64,000 bases of DNA. Origin: Blastomussa wellsi. Lineage: Eukaryota > Cnidaria > Anthozoa > Scleractinia > Plerogyridae. Below, piece by piece: positions 48,758-61,800 of the stretch. The notes beneath the pieces were generated by a model. The model worked only from the letters and a program-made list of their open reading frames with translations. It had not been told where the DNA came from and did not search any database. How positions within the stretch are numbered: the first letter of the stretch is position 1; every line of letters begins with the position of its first letter. The stretch spans positions 24,896,503 through 24,960,502 of the forward strand of contig OX393562.1 in assembly GCA_947652115.1 (NCBI GenBank). Reading direction: 5' to 3'. Both the position numbers and the translations under genes were made by a program.

Positions 48758-51048
48758 AAGTGGCAATAAGCAACAACAACAATTTATTTACAGTTTTATA
48801 AGAAGAGTAGAAGGGCTTGTCCTGCAAATAGCCGCAAAGCTAGTCGAGGCGGGACAAGGTGTGCAAGAGAAACATAATAGAAAAGACAAATCACAATAAG
48901 TGTCTACATTACAGTTGCAATCATGGGATGCATTGTTATTTTCAGATTGTTTTAGCATAAATAACCTCCTGAAACTACTTTGAACACCCACATATAGGAC
49001 GAAGAGGAAGATGCACTTTAAGACAGATAGATACTAAACTTAAGGCATGTATGTCTTTTTCAAAAAGGTATAAACATCTCCTAAAGACGCAACATAATGT
49101 TTAACACAAACTAAAACTACAGCCACACGCGATAAAATGGTATCACATCAGCAAAAATTCTAAACAATGCTAAATAGTTGTGATCACGCTATTTCCAGGT
49201 TGTTTCAGCATGATCAGCATGATCATTTTGTTATATGGCAAGAAAACACCCCTTATAACACGACAGGCTAAGAAGGTACACTTTGAAAGTACGTTCTTCA
49301 GGAAACTATGACATCTGCTAAAGGTGCAAGACATAATCCATGTAACTGAAACGTTCAAACACAAGTGAACGAAATTTGGGATTTTCAAGTGTAAAATTTT
49401 TCAGTTTGAAATCATTTTTGTTAAATGGTGGGGAAACTGCCAGGAAACAAGACGGATGGCTCGATAAACCTCAAGACGCTGACCTTTAAACACTCTCTTT
49501 TAAAAATAATAAAACGTTTAAATTAAATATTAGCAACCCTTGCTTAAGATGCCAAAAACGTTTAATATAAATTGAAATTGCAGCTGCATTAGGTACATTG
49601 CCATATATGGTTGTCCGAGCTTTAAAATGTTTTAAAATTCTTAAGTAAACCTTTGAAATTATTTTGGAGTACGGTGGCGACAAATGACACTGTTGCAGTT
49701 ATAAATTCACAGCAATATAGAAAATGTCTTTTATATTCTGCTTCGACAAAGGGTTGGGCCTTGGCGGGTTGTACTCCCGTAAATTTCCGATAGGGGTGTG
49801 TCGCAAAGGGTCTAGTGGTCAAACCAACTAAAACTGATACCATTCTTAAGGTCCAAACTCGAAAAATGACGCCCTATTCAAGGGAGAAACAAAAGTTAAG
49901 AATGGCGTGAACGGGTCAACTATATTGTTTGTGTAACATACTGATTTTTTCTCTCGCAGGAATAGGCCATTTCCGAGTTCCCTTTTCCCTCTGTTTCAAA
50001 ACGAGTCTAAGTGCGAAACTATTCATATGGAAATGAGCTCGTTTTCTATGAGAATGAAGATGCAGGTAAAACACATTTTCATATGAATGGCTTCGTACGT
50101 AGACTCGTTTTGGCAAAAGAGAACTCGGAAATGGCCTATTAATTTAAACAACGTAAAAAGAAAACAGCCAAGGTTGAAGAAATATTCAAAAATGTTTATC
50201 AACCTAATCGACTCTAACATACATCAAAATGTTACAATAATATTGATTTATCTTGGCTATTCAATAAAAACGTCTTCTTCTAAAATGAAATTTCCGTGTT
50301 ACAAGTTGACGCACGTCTATTTCAGTTTGTCCTCTCATTGAACACTACCGGCAAAAAATTTACTGATTGGTGTAACGGTATCATTCAATCAGTAGTCAGT
50401 CAAACGATTATCAATCTTTATGGAGAGGGGCTGGCAATTGATAGCTGTAAAACTAATGATTTTTTTGGCCCTATTCGAAATAACTATGTATTATAACATT
50501 CAAAATTAAAAACTTATTTAAAAAAAAATGTAACCTGCAGTAATGTGCATTGGCAATGTATTTATAAAACAGATAAATTGCAAGTGAGAATGAAAAGGCT
50601 CAAGCATAAAATAAAGTAGTTTGATGTACTTCACCGAAGCTTTCTCAGTGTCTAAGCTTGAAATATTAATTCATTTAGCTTTTTGAATTTGGTAATACAC
50701 TTATGGCAACTAACTGGATATACAAACTACATTCTCGGATGGCACTGATTCACAAGGCAGTTAGCAATTATATACGGTTGGACTTTTCCTTCTCATAGTA
50801 TAATTTGTCCATGTAACATGGGTCCCTTGTGAATGATGCAAGGTATTAATAACGATTTAGCTAATTAATGCCTATTAACTTTTCTATTTATCCTTTTCAT
50901 CTTACAGCGCACGTTATTTCAATAAGGTGTAGATCGAGACAATATCATTACAGAATGTTTTCGTTTGCCAATACGAAATGTTCTTGACTGCAAGTACATG
51001 TATGTGCAATTCTTGTTTTTAGTACATGCACTGCTAAGTAACTTAAAA
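48758..51048. other. Spacer with LINE-like 3' remnant and MITE
   Basis: At 48775-48890 the block around AAGCTAGTCGAGGCGGGAC resembles the 3' non-coding end of the LINE at 11330, so 48775 to about 49850 may be a badly decayed minus-strand LINE remnant. No RT motif is readable. The MITE at 49961-50140 follows. The rest is unassigned. Confidence 0.4.
49961..50140. mobile_element. MITE (180 bp, AATAGGCCATTTCCGAGTTC ends)
   Basis: AATAGGCCATTTCCGAGTTC at 49961-49980 is exactly mirrored at 50121-50140. The inner parts (CAAAACGAGTCTA and TAGACTCGTTTTG, ATTCATATG pairs) extend the inverted homology across most of the element. It is non-coding. Confidence 0.8.
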
Positions 51049-52372
51049 CTAAGACTCTTGGGCTGGGGTGTCTGTTCCAGTCGCCCCTGTTGAATAGAAA
51101 GGCCGCAGGTCTGTCATCCATGATGTCTGTAATTCTTTGACCAAGGAGGGAAGATCGTCAAAAACACGATCACCAAAGCTTACATGCCCTGTATCCTTGT
51201 TGACCTAATAGGGAACACAAGAACATGTAGGTGTCAAAGGGAAGAGCTGTTAGTCCAACATGCCATGCGGCCTAAATTAAATCACGCCTTATTAAATTTG
51301 GTGCCAAAATTCTCAAAGTCCTTAATAATTCATCAAGTTAAAACAAAGGAAATCAGAAGCTTGGATTTCTTAGATTTTTTCTCCGTTGTTTTAGATCCGA
51401 CTGAGAAGACATTTCACGTTTCCAAACACATCGAACTTCGTCGAACGCATTGCGGTGCGCGTCGTTCTTTCAACTCTCTTCTCGGATCTGGAAATATAAT
51501 GAGGCGATGCCTCTCTTGTTTGAATATAATTCCTTCTAAATACGATTTGGGTCTAGCAATAAACTGTTCTGGTACGGTCGCCGTTCTACTTTCAAATAAT
51601 TTGGCAGCCATTTCAATAAATGCCATTCTATGAAAACGCCAAAACTTACCTCAATGGCGAAGTCAACTACACTGTTAACATCACGAGATTTCTTTGACAA
51701 TAGAAACCCAATTGGTGTGTTAAATCTGACTAAAAATGCTCCACCCTTCTCATTTTGCAGCTTTTCTTTCGCCTGTTTTTCTGTCATGTGTCCAGCAAAC
51801 CAGCTGTAATAAGAAGAGATTTTTTAACTGAAAACGGGCGTTTTTAACCATACAAAAGTCCCTCGCATATGTTACAGGTCAAATTTAAATTCAGGTTAAT
51901 GTTTTTAACCAAGGTGTTTTATTAACTTTGCTCTTTGGGACTCAGAGTGCCTTAGTAATACAGCTTAAAGAATAAGTGCTCTGTCAGCATTTCCTGCGTG
52001 GCAAAGTACCACCATTTTGAAAAGCGAAATTCATCTTTAGATAAGACGTTGGACAGCAGATTCAAACGCTGTAAGTGCACATTAGTAAAGAAAAAAAAGG
52101 AACATAAAAAGGTACTGGGGGTAAAACGATCATGTAGATTGGTGGAGAAGGAAGGTTTAGCAGGGGGAGAAGGAAGGTTTAGCAGGGGGAGAAGGAAGGT
52201 TTAGCAGGGGGAGAAGGAAGGTTTAGCAGGGGGGAGAAGGAAGGTTTAGCAGGGGGGAAAAGGAAGGTTTAGCAGGGGGTAGAGGGATGCGAGGCGGTAT
52301 GGATGCTTGTACTTACCTAACTCTTCTACCATCAGAATCAACAGAAGCTGAGTTTTTCATTAGATGAATCAT
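51049..52372 (-). CDS. SH2-domain exons (C-terminal part of an adaptor, or a small SH2 protein)
   Basis: Exons 52317-52372, 51650-51803 and 51049-51204 join in phase (18 codons + AG, then C...; then phase 0) and end with TAG at 51051-51049. The protein part is about 121 residues. It has the SH2 start WFAGHMTEKQA, the phosphotyrosine-binding GGAFLVRF with the FLVR arginine, GFLLSKK (strand C/D) and HVSFGDRVFDDLPSLVKEL (strand D to helix B). It would bind phosphotyrosine peptides. The first exon opens with ATG right at the acceptor (phase 0), so it could start a small protein. It could instead continue the DED/TRADD-N gene upstream on the same strand, but that needs one more exon to correct phase. 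A 21-22 bp minisatellite lies in its first intron. Confidence 0.72.
52143..52285 (+). repeat. Minisatellite, 21-23 bp GGAGAAGGAAGGTTTAGCAGG units
   Basis: Six to seven tandem units, length varying by the number of G bases at the junction, located between the first two SH2 exons. Confidence 0.9.
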
Positions 52373-52899
52373 CTAAAGGAAACATTAACGAGATCAACGT
52401 TTAAATAACGAGATACATAACTAACCACAACTTAAAAATCACCACAATTACAGAACATACTGAAAAGGTAGAAAATGGTAGTGTTGGTGGTTTAACGTCT
52501 GGTACCGAGGGTTCCTTTATTATTATTTTGTTTATCTAACTAACTACCTGTCCCCTTCGTACCACTTGGCATGAAGGCCTCTATAATTCCCCAACCTTAT
52601 AACTATAATAAAAATCAATATTTGAGGTAAATAAGAAAACCAACTACTTGTAGTTTCTCGATCACAATGAAAATGACTACATTAACCCTGACCCTATTAA
52701 TAATTATAAAATTCCAACCAACATTTGCCTCTTATAACACTATATAAAACGTCACCTTTTGTAGACAACCGCGGGGTCCACTGGTAAATGGTCCAAACCA
52801 CCTCGTCAGCCGGATGAAGTTGTGAAGGGAAACGTATTCTGATGGCCTTTTTGCTGCAAGTTATTAAGAGATATCATCATGATGACTTTGATACCAGGT

Positions 52900-53115
52900 G
52901 AAGAACTCCTGCAAGCAGTTGACGGTAGGCTTCCATCAATCAAAACTTCATAACGTCTTTGTGGAAAGGTTTGATTATATAAACACCTTTGAAGGGTGTG
53001 ATTAAGCAAATGCCTTTCATATAACATCACTTAAAAGCTTTGACTGACGGAAGCCTATCACCAACTGTTGCAAGAGGTTTTGATTCAAAGGATCGTGTAT
53101 CGCTGAATTTAGTGA
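52900..53115. repeat. Diverged repeat shared with 35240-35440
   Basis: Contains TAGGCTTCCATCAATCAAAA and, about 110 bp on, the inverted GACTGACGGAAGCCTATCACC-like block, then TTTTGATTCAAAGGATCGTG and TATCGCTGAATTTAGTGAC. The last two blocks match 35240-35440. It is a family of short interspersed repeats of unknown type, lying between the TRADD-N-like and SH2 exons. Confidence 0.45.
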
Positions 53116-54119
53116 CCAGTACGTGTTGACCACAGAGGTATCTACACGTATGTTATACCCCCACCATAGCAGGATGCAAATATATGATAGCCATCAATCC
53201 TTCCATGCTTTCGTTCTACTAAATCACATCACAAACACAGTCGGAATGGCGCACTGAAGATATGTCACATCATAAATTCGATTTTACACATTTAGATGTT
53301 TTTAATCCATTCTGTAACCTCTGCTGATATTTTTTGCTAATCTCACTCTTACAGCAGCATTCAAACAATATTGCCATTCTAGCTGATAATTTTAATTCTT
53401 TTTCTCTCCCACTTCCAGTCTTCCTACAGATGTTGTACCTTTTGGTAAGAATAGGTACTGAGTGAAAAGAGGAAAAATCTGTTTAAGGGGGCTCAAAAGA
53501 GTTTCTCACTATTATAGTGCTTGTAAAACGATGCAGGAATACAGAAAAGTGCTTAAGATAATTCGGGCACAGTATGAATAGATTTAGAACTCTGTTATTG
53601 GGCAATACTTTAAGAATGTTTATGACGTCATATGGAAACACCCAGCCAGTGACAAAAGACCTCCAAAATTTCAGTTTTTGGCAATTATCTTTAAAAGTAT
53701 GTCGATGACCAGCCATTTTTATTTCGTTATTTAAAAGCTCCCTAATTCTATATCTTGTCTGCCAATATTAAAAAAAATTATCTAGTGGCAATTAATTTAA
53801 CTATAATAAAAATGGCGTTTTATAAATTACAAGAAATTCCACTAGATAATTTTTGCCCAAACTTTTCTATTTGAATCAGCACATTGAATATTAATCGCAA
53901 GCAAAAATCAAGGTAGGTCACCGCGTTAATTTTCGAAATAAAAAGAAATGCTTGTCGCAAGTTTCATTTCCGGTTTTGTGGATTTCAGATGTAGCGCGCA
54001 CAAGCTGATGCGAGCTATGAAAGTGGGAGCACGTGGCTAAAACCCTTTTGAGCCTCCTTAAAATGAGCCTTGAGTCTTATAATTACTCCTGAATGATTGT
54101 AACTTGTGATATCCCCAGA

Positions 54120-54640
54120 GTTAGCCATGCACTCAATCATCTAATTGTTACTAACGGGGCATTAGACTTGTAATCCGGAGGTCAGAGGTTAAAATCCTCC
54201 TCTCTTCTACTGACTGGATTTGTTTTTGGTGGTCATGAACTCATATCCCCCAAGCTTTGCAAATAGCCAACTGGTCAGCCTCCCTCCAGTTGTTTCATAT
54301 TTGTTTGTAATGCGCATTTTAATTGTTATTGTTATTATCATCATTATCATTATTAATGAACAATACTATTATACAATTTACATAAGCGTTTGGGCAATTA
54401 TTTTGGCCAGGGTGGGGGGGGGGGGGGGCTGTGAAACATTTGCCCAACAACTCTCCCATGTCGCTTTGCCAAAATTTCTCTTGCAGCCCAATAAATTTGG
54501 GGGGGGGGGGGCTGCAGCACCCCAGGCCCCCGGCATTGGATATGTATTTTTATCTAATGAGCAATCAAGACATTTATTATTATTATTATTGTTATTTGCT
54601 ATTATTATTATTGTTATTTGCAATCCATATACTGGGGCCC
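54120..54640. repeat. tRNA-like SINE head, G-runs and (ATT)n microsatellites
   Basis: At 54150-54205 'GACTTGTAATCCGGAGGTCA' followed by GAGGTTAAAATCCTCC looks like the anticodon and T arms of a tRNA-derived SINE. G-runs at 54413-54428 and 54499-54511 and ATT-rich runs at 54337-54360 and 54576-54625 follow. All are in the intron downstream of the exon ending at 54645. Confidence 0.5.
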
Positions 54641-54644
54641 TTAC

Positions 54645-57600
54645 CATAGTTGATTCTTAGGACATATGCAAGGAATGCCAGGAATTTCTTGGTGAATGGA
54701 GAGCCTTCATGTTTAAGGTCATCAGCAAATACCTCTTTGACTGCATCCTCAAAATGATGCCATTTCTGAAGATAAAGATGGCAGTTTCATAAAAATGCTT
54801 GAGAAGTGATTTGTTCCCATAATTTTTAGCACCTGGATAACATTACATGTGCGGTATAAAACTGTAGTCTACTCTGTACATGCATAAAAATTATTTCAAA
54901 ATTGGTGCATTAAATTTTGATAAGGCACTGGCGTGTCAGAATTTCTGTGCATCATTTGATATTTGAGAATTATAATTATCAACAGGTTATTCTGGAAAAC
55001 ATCTTTAATTACTTTTTGTTGGAAAAATTAAGTACAAAAATGTTATAATTAATAACTTTTGTCTAATGAACATGGCAGGAAATCTGTATTATTATAATTA
55101 ATTAAAGAAAATCAGTCTTCTGATAGTCATTGATTCTCTATGGAAAACCCTTATTATGAAACAGCAAAACAAGAAAAATTTTATATATCAGTTACATGCT
55201 GAGGCTCAAGATGTACTTACTCTCATTTTCTTCACGTTATAAAAAAGTTATCCCCCATCTACGGTATCCACTCACAGAGCCCTTAAACTTATAGATTGTG
55301 AATAGATCCCACACAGTGTACAAGAAATTGACTATTAAAAATTAACCGTTTTGATAATGATAAACACTTTTTAAAATAAGGGCACATCAAAGCAAGACCT
55401 AACTTACCTTTTCCTTCAGACTACCTTTGATTGATGACCAGAACCCTTTTGACAAATCATTATCATCTTCCCAGTCAAGCACTTCCTCTGTATGAAATCA
55501 AACAAAAAATTGTTTCATTTACATTATGGAATAAACATGAGACAAAAGGAATTAATTAAACTTTTCAATTTTACAAACTTGTTACCTTCATCCAAAGTGC
55601 TGGTTGTAGATGAGTTGTCATCACTTTCAATAGCAGCATCAAATGCAGTGTCATCATCCCATTTCCTGTCAATGTATTCTTGAAGTTCAGGAAAGTGAAG
55701 TTCCATAGATTGACCAGCAATAAGTTTTTTCAGCTTTTTTTCTGCATCAAGACGTCTTTTTCTCTCTGTCTTAGCAACAATGTGAAGACTCTCCTGTTGG
55801 AAGGCGTTTTCAGGCTTTTTAAGCTGATTGATAATAGGATCTGACAAACTGCGCGGTCGATGTAGCTGCTCAACACCTTGAAAAATTTGGTCAACTATAA
55901 AAAAAATAATAATGATATTATTTTAAAAAATTATCTTGAAAACAATGACCACATGAAGGTTTTAAACAATAATTTATCCCGTCAATAATACATACATGTT
56001 GTATCAGCCTTTTATAATTTCTTTATATTTATCAAAAATGGGTGAACCAAAAAACCTCTATCAAGCCACCAGATCACCAGAGTGACTAATTTATTTCATT
56101 TACTGGCTTATTCATTTACAAAAATGCAACCTGATACCAAGAAAGCATCTACTATCAATTGCAAAAGTTCTGGCTTGGTCGTCTTGACTTGACACAGTAA
56201 TAAGAATTAGATTTTACTCACTCTTGATAAGGACAAGGGTGGGGAACACTTGCCTTTCCGATTAGCCACCATGAGCTCCAAACAGACTTCACGGTACATG
56301 TCCTCATCTAAAGTCACATTTAATATTATTTCCTGGTCGGCTGCTAAATTTTTTAGCTCCTCTGTGATCAAGATTTCTTCCAATGCTTCTTGAAGCTTGC
56401 CACTCTTATATCTCTGCCATAGCTCTTTTAGGCCCTGCAGATTGTTTGCTTCTAGAACACAAATAACTGAACCTTCACAGAGGTACTTTACAAGAATTCC
56501 TGATGGCAGGACAACAGAAGCAAACAAGCATGCAAGAGTTCCAGGATCATTGATGTATCTCTTGAGTATAAAAGCAGTTCCTACAAACCAAGCAACTTTA
56601 CCAACCATCTCAGGGACAACTCGCAGGTAAATTTCTAAGTAAACAAAATTTAAATAAGAAAAATTGTAGCACTGGCCATCATACCTTAAAGGGTTCTGAA
56701 AAACACACTGTAATGTTTCAGAAATGTTACTATTTGACATATTTTTGTCACCTTGGGAATGCTTCTTCCCACTGTCTCATTTGCCACCTCCTGAGGACTC
56801 CTTACCCCCTTGCTTGCTGCACCAGCACCTTCTCACCCCCACCCCATTACCAACATGTAAAAACTACCAATCACTGAACAGGCTGGATGCACAGTTCTTG
56901 AACATAATGACTAACAACTGCTTACAATTTTAGTTCCTGGGTCAAGCAATACAGTAAAACAATCTACCAAAAAAGCATTATGTTTACCTCCTGGCTTTCT
57001 CTGATCAGGGGAATGATGAATGAGACAAGAGCATTTTCTAGTGGGAAACTCAGTCATTTGATCATCAGCTTCTTTATCTGTAACAGTGAGACCTGACCAG
57101 AGAAATGAAAGAAACAATGGCCAAGACAACAAAGAACATTGAAACCATAAAAAGCAGGGAAAGAGTTGCTCCAAAGCAAAGAAAAAATACAGCATGTGGG
57201 TTATGTACCTATCACTGGCTATCCCTTATGGGGGGACCCCGGGAAAATACAACAAAAATTGGAATTGGACAATGATTTTGCCCTGGAGGTGGGGGAACTG
57301 AGGGAGGTTTGCTTTTCACCAACCTTGCCCCGGCTAAGGAAATGAAGGGACTTTGTACTGGAGTAAAAGAAAAATTTCAAGTTGTATTAATGAAGGAAAT
57401 AAAAAACATGGCTTCACCTTTCCTTGTGCTCATGGCGGACTGTCAGGAAGATTGAAAGGTATTGTTATATGGCAATCCATTTCCATTGTGTTACTTCTTT
57501 ATTGTCCACTTGAGATATTACAATGGCAGACAGTTAACTGACAGTAGATTTTTGTTTTCACCTTTTTTGTAAATTTATTTAATCCGTTGTCAGGAAAGGA

Positions 57601-58172
57601 CGGCCACGCTGGCCACGCACTGATTTCACACTAAAGAAGGGGTTAACCCAAAACGTTTGTGATCTAAAGTTTTAGTTTTTAACAAATTCTATAAGGACAC
57701 CTCTTTCACATCAAGCATTTCCGAAAACGAAAAGTCCAATTTGAAAGGTACTGGTAGAAATGACAACAGTTGTGAATAACTTAAAGTTTTAATTGATGTG
57801 GACAGTTGTTTATTACTTTTAATACTGTTTTCTAGTCAGATGACCTGGGTGATCTTAATACATTTTGTACTCTCATCCTGTTGAGGTGCTCCCCTTGGCT
57901 TCTGGGAGGGGCAATTTGTAAACTTTGATTGCTCTGTGTCCCCACCTAGGAGGGGGAAATGAAGAACTTTGGCAGACACCTTTAAAAAGTCCCCACCCTT
58001 GCCCAGGCTGCCCCCCTCCCCCCCCCCCCCCCACAAGGGGATAAACTATTAATAGCATTTATAGGTGCATTTATACTTCAGGCCCCGGTTGTTCAAAGAG
58101 TGGATAACGCTATCCACTGAATAAATCACTAAACAGTGGATAGTGCAGTTTGTTTTGCCAACACTTAGCCAC

Positions 58173-58209
<37 letters not shown>

Positions 58210-58700
58210 CTTTGAACAACCGGGGCCTGGTATGTAGGGCAGTTAAAATGAAAAGAGAACCTCAATCAATGCTAGTTTTGTATCAAATATATTCCAAACC
58301 TACTTGTCACTACTAATCCCTCTCCTTTGTCATAAAGAGAGTGATTCCATTTGCCTTTACTTAACGGCACACATTCGCATCTTGGAACTTTTCGGGCTTC
58401 TTTCCGACGTTGCATCTTTAAGCAATATAATTCAACCTCTCGTCTTGAGGTAAAATCGTCAACTTCAGTCACCAACTGGAGACATCTTACGTCTGTCAAA
58501 AGTCTTTGTAGATAGGATAAGTTGTCGATTCCAATCATTTTACGCCTTTCTAAATCTTTGAAGAGCTGCAATGGAGAATTAATTTTTTCTAAATCTCTCT
58601 CCGGGATGTCATCAGAACAAAGGTACTTTAGCTGTTCCAATTTTTCCTTCGTGATATGGTCTGATATCCGAAGAAGAAACGGTCTGTAGTTGGTTCCCAT
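54645..58700 (-). CDS. Death effector domain + TRADD-N-like adaptor (3' end unresolved)
   Basis: Exons 58304-58700, 56988-57092, 56254-56634, 55586-55894, 55408-55487 and 54645-54765 join in phase to at least 464 residues. Residues about 5-80 are a death effector domain (RISDHITKEKLEQLKYLC, then DDIPERDLEKI and FKDLERRKMI). Residues about 168-294 resemble the TRADD-like N-terminal domain (LEANNLQGLKELWQRYKSGK, ILNVTLDEDMYREVCLEL) and start with a hydrophobic stretch. A lysine-rich helix and an acidic serine linker follow, then a conserved-looking region (FWSSIKGSLKEKWHHF, PFTKKFLAFLAYVLRINY) that I do not recognise. DED proteins act in cytosolic caspase and NF-kB signalling. The intron after 56254 uses a GC donor (AAAG|GCAAGT), the only one giving the right phase. 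The series ends in phase 1, and the next clear exon (52317-52372) starts in phase 0, so one exon is missing or the SH2 exons are separate. A candidate with a good acceptor lies near 52537-52600. Confidence 0.72.
58080..58228. mobile_element. MITE (about 149 bp, GGCCCCGGTTGTTCAAAG ends)
   Basis: GGCCCCGGTTGTTCAAAG is exactly mirrored by CTTTGAACAACCGGGGCC. Inner GTGGATAACGCTATCCAC and ATCCACTG/CAGTGGAT words add further dyads, so the whole can fold as a hairpin. It is just upstream (genomic right to left) of the second exon, in the first intron of the DED gene. Confidence 0.8.
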
Positions 58701-58830
58701 TTAATTCGTCCCTTGGTGGTTGTGAAACCAATCTTGAAATCCACGATTGTTTTGCTGTTGATGAAGTCCAACTCACAATACAAACCAGGAAGAAGCCAAT
58801 CCTTGATATTGTTCCGAAGAAATGGCGCAT

Positions 58831-61800
58831 TTAAATATTAGGGTATTCCCCTAGCTCGGGTATTCCCCTAAGAACGCATGTGACCCATTGAAACACATCA
58901 GATGGAAACACAGCAACATCTTGAAACCGATTACTACGCACTTGCTCAATTTCTTGTCCAAGGTTTGACAATTGACAGACATAAGTAAGCTCGTCACAGA
59001 ATAATTATTGGAAATGACCAGGAAAAGGCCATTCTTCCGATTTTTGTTCAGTCCACCGTTTTACTGAAAACCGAAAAAATACTGGGAATGAGACAACTAC
59101 TTCCCATGGGCCATTTCGGGTGCAATGTAGGGCCAATATATTGACTTCCGGTTTTTGCGTGAGCTGTCGGACTTGAGTTATACATCTCAACAAGAAGCTT
59201 TTCAGAAACTCTGTTACTAGATCTTTAGCCATCGTTTTTATAAGGTAAGACAAACGATTAATTTTTATAGTTAACAGTTTTCCAGGGTTTCGTGATTTGA
59301 CGATTATTAGCTAGACCTCAGTGTGGCCCACTTTGTGAACTGATGAAAAATCAGTGATTTCCGGTTTGATGCATCGCAGCATTGCTGGATGGTGAAACCA
59401 TATTTATCATGAACAGTCTGGGTGAGCTGGACCAAGCAATGGACCATTAATCTTCACCAATTTCTTGAACTTTACAAAAGTTTGTATAAAGTCATTTACA
59501 TGTTTACACCTGGGCAACTCACATTCCACAATAGCCAGTTATCAGTGGTTATATTTGCGTTATTATGCAAATTATGCAAATTAGAACGTTCGCGTGCATC
59601 ACTTTTCATACTTGCGATTGGGGAGGTGGAGGGGGTGCTAATGCAAATGCCGTAGACATTTCTAGCGCGCGCCCGTGGCGTAAGCCATCTAGGGAGTTCG
59701 GGGAGTATGCTCCCCCGGGCAAACTGCACCCAGAAAAGCTAAAAATGCATCCCAATACACCAAACGTCGGTTAAGTTCTTGCTTCGCCGACTAGGCATGT
59801 AAGGAAAACTAACACAATTTCACTTGTCGATTACGTTACGGAGTAATAGGTAGGTTCAGCTGTGACTCGGGTGGTTCTTCTCTCTCCTAGCCGCTCTCTG
59901 ATAAAGGCAAGCCGTAGCCAAAAACCAGTAGGTTAGGTAAGTCCAGTTTTTCTTGTCTCAGTCGACTTTACAGCATAAATTAGAGAAGCGAATTTTAGAA
60001 CAGTACTTATCTTCTAATCTAAAATTGCTGTAGGCAGAGACGCCAAAACCGTTATAGCCAAACACCACGTTAGAACAGGCTGATCGATCATTTATTGAGG
60101 CCAAAAAATTTGCAATACTTGCCGATTTTGATCCTGTGATGTCTGTGATTGATTGTCTATTTTCCTAATTTCATGTATATATAATGATCAATGGTAGCAA
60201 GATTTCAATTCATCGCTTTATTGCCACAACGTTGTTTCGTATGGTCAAAGAATGACCACACTCATCAGGCAATATTAACGAATGACCGTTGAATTACAAC
60301 AACTGGCAGTTAAAAGCTTAAAAATAAGGTTGCTATGAGATATAAAAACAGTTGCTATGAGATGCAAAAACAGATGCCATATAACATTTAAAAACGGGCA
60401 ATGAAAAGTACTACGTACGGGATGTGAAACCTGAGAAGCAGTGTTCCCTTTTAATCCTGGCATTAGTTTTTTGCCATGCTTGTTCTATTGGAGGCTGCTT
60501 TGACTTTTGGCAGCTTTGACCATATTTGGAAAGTCACTTGACCACAGCACAAAAACTCTAAAAACTCTCACAACTTTCATCTTCCTCGAATGAAACCAAA
60601 GGCAACTGATAGAGTGCATTCAGATGCGCAATCTGTCGTATTGATGAAAATCATGTTCATGGCCTGCTTCCTCTTCAGGCATGAATCAGTGCCCAGCTAA
60701 ACATTTAACAGTTAACTGCATTTTTCTTTCAAGACAGAGCGTCGGATCCAAAATAATGTAGATCATGCAACGATTTTATCGTTCGTTTCTTTTCACTTCG
60801 TTTGCTTGATCACCTGACTTATCATGTGACTTGTGAGCGCGGATGAGCATCACATGGCGCGCGAAAATTTCTGACCATTTATCGAAAAAATGTCACAAAT
60901 AAAGTGATGGTTTTATTCACCTCGGTGTCGATGAAAGTGGCGGATATTTACCTCGCCGCTTCACGGCTCGGTAAATATCCACCACTATTCACCTCTACTT
61001 CGGTGAATAATTGTTAACCACACAAGTGAATAGTGCTTTTCACGCGCTCTGATTGGTTAACTCGGAGGTGATTAGCCAATACCATTCAAAATACATATTT
61101 TGCGTTTGGGCTTCTGGGTTGTGTTCCTTATAAAGAGGTGGTTCTGTTCCATACATTTTACTGTAACTTTGGCCGGGCTGAAGAATATTTGTTATATAAA
61201 GGTTCGTTAAATCCTGGTTCCACTGCACACAGCGGCTAGAAGAAAGGGGACCAAAACATACATGTAGTTCTTATTTTCAAATGTTTTGAGAGGCATTTTG
61301 AGAATCGTTGTAATAGTGTCTTTGAAACTAATCGATTGAGGCCTGTAAACCACATTCAGTTTTCGTTGCTGCTTCCTCTTCAGGCATGAATCAGTGCCCA
61401 GCTAAACATTTAACAGTTAACTGCATTTTTCTTTCAAGACAGAGCGTCGGATCCAAAATAATGTAGATCATGCAACGATTTTATCGTTCGTTTCTTTTCA
61501 CTTCGTTTGCTTGATCACCTGACTTATCATGTGACTTGTGAGCGCGGATGAGCATCACATGGCGCGCGAAAATTTCTGACCATTTATCGAAAAAATGTCA
61601 CAAATAAAGTGATGGTTTTATTCACCTCGGTGTCGATGAAAGTGGCGGATATTTACCTCGCCGCTTCACGGCTCGGTAAATATCCACCACTATTCACCTC
61701 TACTTCGGTGAATAATTGTTAACCACACAAGTGAATAGTGCTTTTCACGCGCTCTGATTGGTTAACTCGGAGGTGATTAGCCAATACCATTCAAAATACA

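Noticed and set aside
59005..59253. Possible upstream exon of the DED gene (MAKDLVTEFLKS frame)
   Set aside because: No donor links it to 58700 in phase, and the DED frame has its own ATG at the expected domain start.
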